From Candidula unifasciata (lineage: Eukaryota; Mollusca; Gastropoda; Stylommatophora; Geomitridae): a DNA stretch of 64,000 bases. The position numbers were made by a program, and so were the translations under genes. Shown piece by piece: positions 46,301-57,686 of this stretch. The notes beneath the pieces are model-generated. The model saw nothing but the letters and a program-made list of their open reading frames with translations. It was not told the DNA's origin and did not search any database. Each line of letters opens with the position of its first letter. Position 1 is the stretch's first letter. The stretch is from the NCBI GenBank assembly GCA_905116865.2, contig CAJHNH020008534.1:290445-354444 (forward strand). The letters are read 5' to 3'.

Positions 46301-46949
46301 GGACTTTAACTGACTCAGACTGACTACGCATATATCTCTGCCGAACACGAGAGGCACGCTCGTGTAGGCGTTCTCGAGACTCACGCTTATGTAGGCGTTC
46401 TCGAGGATCACGCTTTTGTGGGTGTTTTCGAGGATCACCCTTATGTGAGTGGCTGATGTTACATGAGAATCACGCTGTCACGCAATTCAGACTTTGTCTG
46501 TGCTTCTCGTTAGCCTTGCTTGTCAGCCCCCACCGTGAACCCACGCTTTTACTTTCACGGGACCCTACACTTCTCACTGGTCAACATTCTCTCCCCTTCA
46601 CTACTCGGGCCAATATTGACACATTCCCTTGAACTCCCGGAAAGTACTATCATACCACTCTGTCCCTTCACACACTATTACACTCTCCTAAATCAGCACG
46701 CAACAAACATCATTGTGCCACCTATCAAAAGCCTTACTAAGGTCAATGAAATTCAAAATAAGTCATTGTTTTTCAACAATTCTAATATAAATCGTAAGTT
46801 TATAATTTGATCTAACCAGCTTTTTTTTTCTATGTCAAATAAAATTCATCTTTTCTCTAACGATTGTGTCTACCGCTACTTTAATTCTCGTAGGAATTAT
46901 TTTACAAAAAGTAATGTATATTACATACCCATATCTTGTCTACGTATCA
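46301..46949. other. Intergenic
   Basis: Apart from the 27 bp array at 46355-46449, nothing recognised. The 96-codon frame at 46520-46810 has no motif. Confidence 0.5.
46355..46449. repeat. 27 bp tandem repeat, 3.5 copies
   Basis: The unit CACGCTTATGTAGGCGTTCT plus CGAGGAT recurs at 46355, 46382, 46409 and 46436. The minus strand reads as a 9-residue repeat (ILENAYISV). Confidence 0.88.
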
Positions 46950-47735
46950 GGCACTCATTATCGTCATCATCATGTGCCATTTCAGTTGGTGTAGGCGCTC
47001 ATGCATCTTCACAGATGACGATCCCTGGTTGCCTTGAACAGCCTTTTTGAAGATATTCCTCCGTGCCATTGTTTCAACCCATCCAGAATCATCCTAATAT
47101 GCCTCTACCCCTCTTTCCGCTAATCTTTCGAGTTGTCACGATGTTTTCCAATGCCTCTTTTCTCATTATGTGGCCAAAGAACATTTTTTTTCTCTCTCTG
47201 ATTGTTTCTTAGTTTCTTTCAAATAATCGTTGTTAGTTATTATGGCCGTCCAAGGTATTGGTAACATTCGTTTCAGAAACCTTATCTCCGTTGCTTCTAA
47301 ATACTTCTTAGTTTGTTCAGTGACATTCCAAGATTCGCCGCCATGCAGCAGAACAGGTTCTATGTAACATTTTAGCAGCCTCTTTCTGACATTCAATGAG
47401 AGTGACATTGCATAAGATTTTTTCTTCTTCCTGAAATGCAGCTTTTGCTTGACCTATTTTGCATTTAATCTCTGTCACACAATTTTCCATTTGATGATAT
47501 GTTTGCTCCCATATATTTGAATTTTTTTTTTGACTTGGTTAAGTTTTTTCCTTGTCAGTTGAGATATCACAATGCCGTGTTATCTTCTTCTCTGATATAA
47601 CAATGACTTCCGTTTTCTTATTATTCAATGAAAGTCCTTTTTTAGCACTCCCGATCCCCACAATATCCAGCAGTTGTTGTAAATCAGTTGCGTTTTCAGA
47701 TATCAAAACTGTATCGTCTGCATAACGCACATTAA
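46950..47735 (-). pseudogene. LINE RT palm and C-terminus (group D)
   Basis: Minus-strand 47730-47539 begins MRYADDTVLISENATDLQQL, an intact YADD palm, then SLNNKKTEVIVIS. 47408-47166 has SLSLNVRKRLLKCYIEPVLL, HGGESWNVTEQTKKYLEATE and RFLKRMLPIPW. Further decayed blocks run to about 46955, ending with (GAT)n-like sequence. Same subfamily as 49105-49600 in opposite orientation. At least two frame breaks. Confidence 0.82.
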
Positions 47736-49100
47736 GAGATTAAAGGCCTGTTGTTCAAATACATCATTGCCTAACCTAGGTACGAATATAATACAACTGT
47801 TAATCTAGCTTCGATGTATGTTGTACACCTTATAGAATACTCAGACGATGAATGTTGTGTCATGAACGTCAAGCAATGAACAAACTGTAAATGCGCTATA
47901 CATACCACGCTAGTTCTGTTTAAAAAAACGAATGGCTCACGGTAAAATTTGTTCAACGTGTCGATTGATAGCAGGCTGTTGAAATAAATAAACACTTATT
48001 TGTGTTATAGTGTCTGTGAAAAAAACTATCAACAGTTCTGCTTGAGTTTACAGCCGGTGAACGCTAAGAAAAAGCAGTAATGTCTGTTGTAAGTAAACTA
48101 CTCTTAGGTCTTTCTTGATCATTCCTGTTTTTGTGTCTATAATATTCTTGTAATTATTCTATAAAACCAGATTTCTGCACTGTCTGCACCATTTACCAGG
48201 AACCCAACGTTTCTCTTTAGTTCACCTCCATACATCAATAGCCATTCTATATGACTAAACTCTCCTCTAACATCAGTTGACAAACGTATGTTGCATAAAA
48301 TATTTTTTATCTGGTCAAACGCTCGCTTTGTTTGAACTGTTTAACGCGTAAATTATTAGCCTTTTCCCCCATCTACTGCTATCAGGACATTCACACTTAA
48401 AAGGACTGCTGGAACGTTGTGTTTTGGTTTACAGCTAGGCTGAGATATTTGTGAATTTCGACCTCACACATGCGATTTTAGCAAACCCCTAATTAGTCGC
48501 CTCTTACAACATGCTATTTAGGGGCGTTGGGTCTAATCCCCCCCCCCCCCCCCCCCCCGAAAATAGATTCCGGATTCACGACGGGAATATCGGCTGTACT
48601 GTTTGCCACAAATAACAAAATGTGCAAACATGAAATTAATAACGGAACAGAAAATAAAAATCCTAAGGTTTGGTGGTAACATTGAGTACTAATATAAAAC
48701 AATAACGATGGATAATGTGGAATAGGGAAACATATCATTATGGATACAATTTACGTGGACAGGACGGTCAAAGAGCATTACTAAAATTGCTGGCCAAGAC
48801 TAAAGAAATTCTAAAGTTTAACCCTAGTCGTTAAATAAGGCAAAACTTTCCCGATCATCATTAGCTGCCTTACTGACTTACACAGACGATCAACAGACAT
48901 ATAGAAACACGGATGAAGTAACAGACGCACAGAGAGAGGAACTGGAAAGGAGGGGGGGGGGTTGGGTAAGAAAGAGTGAGAGAGATACATTTTGAGTATG
49001 ATAGGCTGCCTAACGAACTAATGGACGAACGAACTTTATTTTCAAAAGGTCACAAATACATGCATACATACATACATTTAAACATACATAAATGAAAAAT
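47736..49100. other. Intergenic with poly(C) and a short LINE-tail motif
   Basis: CAGCCGGTGAACG recurs at 48051. A TTAGTCGCCTCTTACAACATGC segment (about 48493-48514) looks like a piece of a common invertebrate repeat, from memory only. 21 C at 48538-48558; 10 G at 48952-48961. No gene. Confidence 0.45.
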
Positions 49101-49104
49101 ATGC

Positions 49105-49600
49105 AATAAATCGCTCTCACTTAACGTCAGAAAGATGGTGATAAACTGTTTTATAGAATCTGTTCTGCTGTATGGCAGCGAATCTTGGAACGTCGGTGAA
49201 TAAATTAGAAAGAATTCGGAAGCAACAGAGATGTGGTTTCTGAGACGAATGATACAAATACCTTGGACGGCCAGAGTAACTAACAACGATTGCTTGAAAG
49301 AAGCTACTGAAAGTAGATCTCTATTTACAATAACAAGAGACAAACACTTTTTTTTTTTTGGGACAACATAATGAGCAGCTAGACATTAGACAACATCGTG
49401 ACAACTAGGAAGATCAGTCGAAAAAGGGGTAGAGGCACACCAAGAGAGATGATGCTGGATGGGCTGAAACGATGGCATGGCGAGATATCATCAGGAGAGC
49501 TGTCCTAGGCAACCAGGGAGCATTATCTGTGAAGACGCATGAGCGCCTATGCTATCTGGCAGGGGACATGATGAAAATGATGATGATGATGATGATGAAC
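49105..49600 (+). pseudogene. LINE C-terminus (group D), tail feeding into a microsatellite
   Basis: The plus strand reads SLSLNVRKMVINCFIESVLL, YGSESWNVGE*, EATEMWFLRRMIQIPWTARV, then TRKISRKRGRGTPREMMLDG and WRDIIRRAVLGNQGALSVKT. It is interrupted by a stop, a 10 nt T run at 49351-49360 and frame changes. The 3' end is (GAT)n (49577-49598), as in the sister copy at 46950-47735, and this passes directly into (ACAT)n. Confidence 0.8.
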
Positions 49601-50554
49601 ATCCATACATACATATATACATACATACATACATACATACATACATACATACATACATACATACATACATACATACATACATACATACATACATGCATGC
49701 ATGCATGCATGCATGCATGCATGCATGCATGCATGCATACATACATACATACATACATACATACATACATACATACATACATACATACATACATACATAC
49801 ATACATACATACATACATACATACATACATACATACATACATACATACATACATACATACATACATACATACATACATACATACATACATACATACATAC
49901 ATACATACATACATACATACATACATACATACATACATACATACATACATACATACATACATACATACATACATACATACATACATACATACATACATAC
50001 ATACATACATACATACATACATACATACATACATACATACATACATACATACATACATACATACATACATACATACATACATACATACATACATACATAC
50101 ATACATACATACATACATACATACATACATACATACATACATACATACATACGTACCTACATACATACATACATACATTCATAAATACATACACAAATAC
50201 ACACATTCATACACTCATAAACATACACACACAAACACACACACTCACACATGAATACACTTACATATACATACATAATAAATACATATTACATACATAC
50301 ACACATACATACATACATACATACATACATACATACATACATACATACATACATACATACATACATACATACATACATACATACATACATACATACATAC
50401 ATACATACATACATACATACATACATACATACATACATACACACGCACATACATACATACATACATACATACATACATACATACATACATACATACATAC
50501 ATACATACATACATACATACATACATACATACATACATACATACATACATACAT

Positions 50555-50589
<35 letters not shown>

Positions 50590-50713
50590 TACATACATAC
50601 ATACATACATACATACATACATACATACATACATACATACATACATACATACATACATACATACATACATACATACATACATACATACATACATACATAC
50701 ATACATACATACA

Positions 50714-50774
<61 letters not shown>

Positions 50775-50900
50775 CATACATACATACATACATACATACA
50801 TACATACATACATACATACATACATACATACATACATACATACATACATACATACATACATACATACATACATACATACATACATACATACATACATACA
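49601..50900. repeat. (ACAT)n microsatellite, about 1.3 kb
   Basis: Mostly perfect (ACAT)n with a (GCAT)11 block at 49694-49738, imperfect interludes at 50151-50295 and 50441-50450, (CA)n at 50570-50588 and a TATTACAT interruption near 50741. All long frames across it on both strands are low-complexity artefacts. Confidence 0.98.
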
Positions 50901-51228
50901 GTTACTTACTGCAGTTCACACACAACATAATAATCGTTTCCAACGATTGGGGTGAGGTTGTGGAAAGTGAAGGTTACTTCATTCCATAACAGGGCTTCCA
51001 CTGTTGAGTTAAGACACATATTATGTTTGTGTACTTCTGGTGAGTTAGAGCAAACACACAGATTCATTCATAAATATAAACACATGCTCAAACTGAATGT
51101 AAGAAATATAAGGGACAAATACATCTTGTCTTCACGTCACGAGTCATATTAGGAGGCATATTAATTACTGTACTTGGGAATAAACCACACAGTAATTGTA
51201 TAACTTTGGTTTCTCTATTTCTAGAATG
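50901..51228. other. Intergenic, nothing recognised
   Basis: No motif. Confidence 0.5.
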
Positions 51229-51335
51229 GTCCCCACCAAAACATCACACACAGCGATAAACACAAAGTGCCACCATGCGGATAAGGATCACCCTTGCAGA
51301 GGTCCCAGAAACCCCGTTTAACCATTAGGTTATAT
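51229..51335. repeat. Short dispersed repeat, copy 2 (inverted relative to 44380-44550)
   Basis: The reverse complement matches 44420-44525 over about 105 bp with scattered differences. Confidence 0.7.
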
Positions 51336-51338
51336 TAG

Positions 51339-51342
51339 CCCC

Positions 51343-51359
<17 letters not shown>
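51339..51359. repeat. Poly(C) run, 21 nt
   Basis: Lies immediately left of the group A element; a second run of 20 C lies immediately right at 51919-51938. Confidence 0.97.
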
Positions 51360-51364
<5 letters not shown>

Positions 51365-51373
<9 letters not shown>

Positions 51374-51874
51374 ACAAGCGCTTGCCTGGCTTGAAACACA
51401 AAAATACACCCGCGTGTGTATACTCAGTGATTCAATGAGTATGATCCGGAGGGTTCAGGCAGGTTCAGTGCGAAGACAATGGCTTGAATCATTACAGAAG
51501 TCCACTGTCCGTGGAGTCACCTTTATTTTTGTTCCGGGATACGCAGGCGTCGATGGAAATGAAAGAGATGACAGGTTGGCTGGATCCGCTATCACTACCG
51601 ACGGTCAGCCTATGGATCATGCTGATATTATCAATGCCCTCAGAGAAATGGGAAGGATAGACGACTTTGGTGGCAGTGAATCCACATCACTCGCCAGAAT
51701 GGCAGACTTGGGAATTAAGATCGGCACAGCAAAAAACGAGACGCACACCAGCTACGCCAGAAGACTTGTTAATCAACATAGAACTGGTACTATTAGCCAT
51801 CGGACGTTGGGGTTCATACTGAGGGGAGGATCTGAGCACCTATGGACATGTCCGGAGTGCAATGAGGATAACCC

Positions 51875-51907
<33 letters not shown>

Positions 51908-51908
51908 G
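51365..51908 (+). mobile_element. Group A element, 5'-truncated RNase H end with CTAA tail
   Basis: A 156-codon plus-strand frame (51414-51884) without lesions: RNase H motif ILSDSMSMIRRVQAG, the last motif GYAGVDGNERDDRLAGSAIT, then TGTISHRTLGFILRGGSEHL and the zinc-binding-like end WTCPECNEDNPTN. The first TAA is inside the (CTAA)n tail (51868-51908), so the ORF has no 3' UTR. The left end is within RNase H (ALAWLETQ near 51380), preceded by (CA)n that reads as His-Thr codons. The minus-strand copy at 41620 has the same end. The RT is missing, so it cannot move by itself. Confidence 0.85.
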
Positions 51909-51918
51909 CCCATCCCCA

Positions 51919-51938
51919 CCCCCCCCCCCCCCCCCCCC
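51919..51938. repeat. Poly(C) run, 20 nt
   Basis: Directly follows the tail of the group A element. Confidence 0.97.
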
Positions 51939-52494
51939 GACTCCTGGCCAGAGCCATTTTGGGCTTTGAAATAATGAAAAATTCTATTCCACAAGGGGAC
52001 GACTTGTATAGGAGGAGGCAAGAGCCTCAGGTGCCCTTAGGGGCAGCGGTGGAGACAAGGATGAAGTAGACGACCCAAAAATGAATATTTTACACCACGG
52101 AATTGTAACTCTTAAGTCCCTGCCCAGGGTGGAGTGGGAGCAGCTTTCTAAATAAATTCTGTTTATGGTGCGCGCCACCGCCCTTTCAACTGCCCCATTA
52201 CATCAAATAGAGCGGTCGTGTGGACTTTAGGAAAAACTGTTCTATGGGGCCCCTGTTACTCCACCCAGGGCCGTGACTCGGGGACCAGCTCCCATACCCT
52301 GAATAAAAATGGTTACAATTTGATAGCAGACCTCATTAACTTCGATTTTAACAATGGTATTCACATCCAACTATTGAAAAAGCAACGACAAACTAATAAT
52401 GTAAAATTGCTTAGTAATATAGCAACATCAGACAGGGGGATAAGTTTATGTTGATTATGCAACGTTTAATAAAGGATACACAATTATAATAAAA
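51939..52494. other. Intergenic, nothing recognised
   Basis: No motif-bearing frame. Confidence 0.5.
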
Positions 52495-53234
52495 AGGCGA
52501 GCATACACAGCAGGAGTCTACCGGCCATCAGTAGAACATCCTTCATCGACAATTGTTTCTCCCCCATATCATCCTAAACAATATCGGAAGGTGGGCCAAC
52601 CTTGGTAATGACGCCAGGCCCAAGTAAATCTCCCGCTGCGCTTGATGGAACACGTATTTTATCGGACGAAACGAAGATGAATCAACAGGTACTGGTGCGA
52701 TTTGGTTCATTTGTCGGTGGTGTATTGTTCGCTCGATCGCGACCAGGCCTAAAGCTAGTGACTCATTTATGCGCCGGACTTCTGCTCTATCGGATAACTT
52801 GGAATCGTACACGCGGCCAAGGTTCTTTACTGGTTCCTCCAGAACCGTGGGGATCCTATTCTTTTCCACCGTAAAACTGATTTCCGCCACCTTACCTTTC
52901 AGGAATGACAAACTCCTCAACTTCTACAGTTTGAATTGCATTCCGCACCATTCAACAACGCTGTGGAACAATTTTAGAATTTCGCGGGCGTCTACCTCAC
53001 TGCCCGTTATTATAGTAGTGTCATCCCTAAATTCACGTTGTGGCGGCATCCACTGGTCCCCAATCTTAATGATTTGCCCGTAGCCTGCCGCCCCATCTAA
53101 CATGACCTGCATGGCCATCACGAAAAGTACAGGCGAAATTGTACACCCCATTGCTATCCCAACCTTAAGTTCAGTCCATCTCGTCGTAAACGTCGCGGTA
53201 GAGAACCGTATATCGAATTTAGAGAAGTATTGTT
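52495..53234 (-). pseudogene. Group B LINE, 3' part (after the insertion)
   Basis: Minus-strand 53151-52924 holds MGCTISPVLFVMAMQVMLDG, then the palm PPQREFRDDTTIITG, in which the usual FMDD reads FRDD, and VVEWCGMQFKL. 52920-52543 continues SLSFLKGKVAEISF, EEPVKNLGRVYDSKL and the C-terminal IYLGLASLPRLA. It joins 56052-57330 across an inserted Jockey copy. Without the insert this would read as one element of about 2.1 kb in this window. A frame change separates the two parts. Confidence 0.85.
53221..53234 (+). repeat. Target-site duplication, left (14 bp)
   Basis: AGAGAAGTATTGTT, identical to 56052-56065. The uninterrupted relative at 45055-45070 has a single similar AGAGAAATATTGCT at this position. 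Confidence 0.95.
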
Positions 53235-56051
53235 TTATAAAGCATGTGCCAGAGTAAAGCTTGTAGTTAATAAGGCTAAAAGAGATAAATGGACAGATAC
53301 TTGCTCCAACTTAGACCTTAGACAGAATGGAAATAAAGCATGGACTTTAGTTAAAAACCTCTCCGGAGAAAGTAGAAGGGTGAACCCAAAACCAGTGACA
53401 GATGTGAGTAAGACAATTACTGAAGACAAGAAGAAAGCAGAACATTTCAATCATTATTTTGCCTCAGTTAACAGAGCAGGTAAGCTATCAGAACTCAATA
53501 GAACACAGCTTTCTCAGTTGAAGAAACAAGAGAGAGCTCCAACAGCCAGCGACTCGCTTTTTGAAAATGAATTTAGCATGGATGAATTAGAGCAAGCCCT
53601 GAAGAAATTAAAACCTAGAAAATCTCCAGGCCCAGATAAGATCCACAACGAAATGCTGCTACATCTTGGCCGGTCTGGGAGAGAAGTAGTTCTCAGGCTT
53701 ATTAATAAAACTTGGAGGTCAAGCAAACTTCAAAAGGCATGGAGGAATGCATATATCGTCCCCATTCTTAAAACCAAAAAGCCTCCAGATGACCCCAAAA
53801 GCTACCGCCCGATATCCTTAACATCATGCTTGGGCAAAGTTGCAGAAAGAAATATATACAGGCGCTTATATTGGTTCCTTGAGAGTTCTGGTGTTCTTTG
53901 CCATGAACAGGCAGGCTTCAGAACCAACAGCTGCACAGAAAACCAGCTGTTCAGGCTGACACAAAGAATACATGATGGCTTCCAGAATAAGAAACACACA
54001 GTCGCAGTCTTTGTCGACCTCCAGCAGGCCTATGACAGAGTATGGAGAAAAGGTCTCCTGATGAAGATGATGAGCATAGGAATACATGGCAGATTGTGTA
54101 ACTGGGTGAAATACTTCCTGATAGATAGAACAATCCAGACTAAGATGCACAACGCAATCTCTTCTAAAGAAGTCTTGGAGGAGGGCTTGCCACAAGGCTC
54201 ATCATTGAGATGTACACTATTCCTAATCTTTATCAATGACCTGCCAGAACAAATCAAGGCCGAAAAAGCCTTGTACGCTGATGACCTAGCAATATGGCAG
54301 AGTCATGAAAATGTGGAAAGTGGAGCCCAAAGACTGAATGGAGACCTTAGAAGACTGCATGAGTACTGCCAAAGATGGAAACTCAAAGTTAACTGTGCAA
54401 AGACGGTCTACACAATCTTTACCAAAAGTCACCAAGTAGCAAGGAAGAATATTAACCTGAGGTTAGACAAACACCAAGTGATGAAAGAAGAGCATCCCAC
54501 ATACCTTGGAGTCATACTTGACCGGCAGCTCAGCCTCAAGAACCATATTGAAAACATCAGGAATAAGGCATTGAGGCGGTTACAGTTATTAAAGAGACTT
54601 GCAGGCACATCATGGGGATCAGACAAGGAAACTCTGAGGGGCTTATGTCTAGGATATGTTCGCTCTGTGATAGAGTACAACAACTCACTGCTTACAACTT
54701 GCTCCAAAATTAACCTAGAGACTCTTGACAGAGTACAAAATAATGCCCTCCAATTAATCTGCGGAGCTTTGCAGTCTACACCAACTGCTGCATGTGAAAT
54801 TCATACAAATGTGGAACCCCTCGGGCTGCGGAGAGAAAAAGCCACTTTAGAAAATTATGAAAGATGCGTTAGGAAAAAATCGTAACCATCCTAATAGACA
54901 TCTCGTAGAAAACTGGGAATACAAACAAAGAATAAAGCACAAATCGGTTTTACACTGTGTTAATTAAATTCAGGACAGATACCACCTCCCAGAAAGACGT
55001 CAAGGAATTCAGAATGTTGCAAGAAACCTACCACCACATGCTCGTTTTAAAGCTCCAGAAGTCCGAACTAAATTGGTAGGCGAGGAAACCAAACAGTCCG
55101 ACCCAATCGCTCTTATGAACTCATCACTAAAGACCATTGATTCTTACCCCCAAGAATGGATACATGTCTATACTGATGGATCAGCATTTAAAGCTACCAT
55201 TAAAGCAGGTTACGGAATCTACATATGTTATCCCGATGGATCTGTTGAAGAGATTGTTGATGCATGCGGGGAATTCTGTTCAAACTATGAAGCTGAAATA
55301 ATTGCACTGGAAACAGCAGTATACCACCTAAAGACTGTAATGGATGTTTACCCTTCAAAGGTCCAAAATATTGTCATCTTCACAGATTCAATGTTTGCCC
55401 TTCAAGCTCTGGAGGGCAGTGAACGCTGCAGAACTGACATAGCCAAAATAATCCTGGATGCTGATCAGCTTATTACCTCATACAACATCAGAATAGTGAT
55501 GCAGTGGATCCCAGGTCACTCCGGCATACCAGGTAATGACAGAGCTGACAGATTGGCAAAGAAAGGAGCAACACAAGAACAACCACCTACAGCGACAACC
55601 CTCCAGACAGCAAAAACACTGATAAGAGCTATAAACAAAGAGACTTGGTTGAACAGATGGGCCATGGGAGACACTGGAAGAGACGTTTATAGACATATGT
55701 CTGGCCCTGATCCTAATGACAGCATTAACCATCTAACAAGAAGGGACCAGGCCACCATCTTCAGACTTAGAACGCAACATACTCCACTCAATGGACACCT
55801 AAGCAGAATACAGCCACAACACTCCCCAGAGTTCCAGCTATGTAACTACCCTACGAAACTGTTGAACACCATATCTTTGAGTGCCCAAAACTCAGTGAGA
55901 CAAGAAGAACGCTACTTCCTCCGAGACCAGACAAGTGGAACACCTTGTACGGAGGAAAAGAACAGCTTGTGAAAACATGCAAATTCCACTACATGGCATT
56001 AGGCCAAAGGGCGAAAGCTCATGCGCCGCTGGATCGATAACAACAACAACA
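53235..56051 (+). mobile_element. Jockey-like LINE with RNase H, 5'-truncated, nested (group C)
   Basis: The frame 53236-54885 (about 550 codons) has an N-terminal linker, then RT: SPGPDKIHNEML, YRPISLTSCLGK, AVFVDLQQAYDRVW, GLPQGSSLRCTLF and YADD at 54274-54285, then thumb blocks TYLGVILDRQLSLKNHIEN and GTSWGSDKETLRG. It ends at a TAA at 54883-54885 after a frameshift near an A run (54872-54878). A second stop lies at 54965-54967. RNase H (55073-55972) has HVYTDGSAF, YEAEIIALETAV, FTDSMFALQAL and HSGIPGNDRADRLAKKG, so all four catalytic acids are present. A frameshift near 55855 hides the C-terminal zinc-binding region; the natural stop is TAA at 56038-56040, directly before the (CAA)n tail. 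Insert length 2817 bp. The endonuclease domain is absent through truncation. Confidence 0.93.
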
Positions 56052-56065
56052 AGAGAAGTATTGTT
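56052..56065 (+). repeat. Target-site duplication, right (14 bp)
   Basis: Identical to 53221-53234; the group B sequence continues from here. Confidence 0.95.
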
Positions 56066-57330
56066 CGATCATCTCGGGGATCTGCTCCGGTATGTGAAAC
56101 ATGCGAGGAGCCTGCTACAACAGCCTATGGTATACCGCCCCACAGGTATGGCCAGGCCCAACCGTGTCACGTTTCTCCCTGCTTTGGCTCTGTGGATGCT
56201 CTCCCGTTTTATGGTTGTGTGCTCTAGACCCGGAAACGCCCGGATGCCACCTTTCTGCACCGTTGTGGCTATGTAATTGTTATCCATCAAGCACTGTGTC
56301 AACCTATGACCGAGATAAATATATTTCCCTCGCCATTTACGAACGAAATGGGCCTGAATAGGGATAGGCTTGTATAGTCTTTCTCCTTTGGGATGTATAC
56401 TCCGTTGGCCGGCTGCCACTCGGTACATACATGCTTTTGGCTCGACGCTAATCTTTGCAAGCGGTGAAGCATTCGGTAGACTTTCAGACAGCGTTTGTAC
56501 ACAGACGCCATGGGGCAGATATGCCACTAGCTCGTTTCACAACTTCTTCAACTTCAGACCAGGAGGGAGTCATCGTCCTAAATTTGGACTCCTATCCTCT
56601 TTACCGACTACCAAAGTCCCAGACTTTGGCTGCTCGAACAAACGTTGGGCAAACTGAAGTTGGTTCCTAGAGAACATTTCTCTTTGCCGTGTGGTTCTCC
56701 GTCTGTACAGAAACGCTCGGCGCGACAGAGGGCACACTATGTGGCTCTAAGTTGCATCCAGATCTCGTACAGCCCCTCCCGTTCGCTGCCCGTAGCGGCT
56801 TTGAACCGTTTTCTAAGTGCGTTTTTATCAGCTCTGCACTTTTCAATCTCTTTATGTCTCCTGCTTTTCCCTTGCGTGACGCCTGGCTGCGCCATTTCGA
56901 ATGTCCAGAACAGTGCGTGTATGTCACCAAACCTCGTTAACTTGTCAGCAACGATTTTTTCTTGAGTTCACCAATAATTATCTCACACAGATTACCTTCC
57001 AGCTTACACCACGACACCTTATCGCTCGTGGCTGGTAACTTTATCATAGCCGACACGTCGGCAGAAATCTTCTGGGGTGATATGAATCTTGACCTCTCAG
57101 GGCGAGTAGGGGACACCCAGCCCGTCGCTCTCAACTACCTGAGTAGCTATGTGCAGACGCTTACTGCGTGGCTCCCCCTTGCAGTTCATTCTACCGGCGT
57201 GCACTCTTAGACAATGCAACTCCGTAAAGCTTTCCTCACATGTGCATGTCCAGCCCGGTCGTTGGGCAGAAATCACGATCCGGGGACTGGCGCTATCGTC
57301 ACAGTTGATATAAATTGTTTCCAAGTAAAT
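56052..57330 (-). pseudogene. Group B LINE, 5' part with zinc finger and RT fingers
   Basis: Minus-strand 57324-57097 contains PGWTCTCEESFTELHCLRVH AGRMNC, with Cys/His spacing like a zinc finger at the N-terminus of this LINE group (C-x-C…H…C variant). 57134-56937 and 56930-56667 carry the basic middle region (GDIKRLKSAELIKTHLENGS and so on). 56511-56299 has RPISFVNGEGNIFISVIG, and 56527-56069 has RLTQCLMDNNYIATTVQKGG and IRAFPGLEHTTIKRESIHRA. The frames are shifted relative to each other. The element continues into 53234-52495 past the nested Jockey copy. Confidence 0.8.
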
Positions 57331-57686
57331 ATGCCTGGGAGAGTTGTTTTAAGACAGCATAATGCACTTTTGTGTGTGTGGTTACTTCTATTGAATCGAA
57401 ACATCCCCTGTTTCCCCCTCCCAAAAAGAACTAAAGAGTGTTGACAGGGAGAAAGTTGATCTTCTAGATTTTAGTAGCCAAATAAAGATAGCAGAATATT
57501 TTGGGACACACAATCTCACAGTAAGTATTTTGTGTTGATCTCGTCGAACTATGTGACAATGTTCATCAGAATATTTATTTTCTTTAAAGCTACATCTTTA
57601 ATGCTGACACGTGTAGACTTTTTTATGGGATGCCCGACAGGATCCTTCCCATAAATTATGACAAATGCAACAGTTGTAAACTTTCC
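57331..57686. other. Intergenic, nothing recognised
   Basis: No motif. Confidence 0.5.

Noticed and set aside
49472..50955. Frames of 150-409 codons on both strands (IHTY, MYVC repeats)
   Set aside because: Artefacts of (ACAT)n, open on both strands in several frames.
53235..56051. Active autonomous LINE
   Set aside because: No endonuclease domain (5'-truncated), a frameshift near 54872-54878, a stop at 54965-54967 and another frameshift near 55855.
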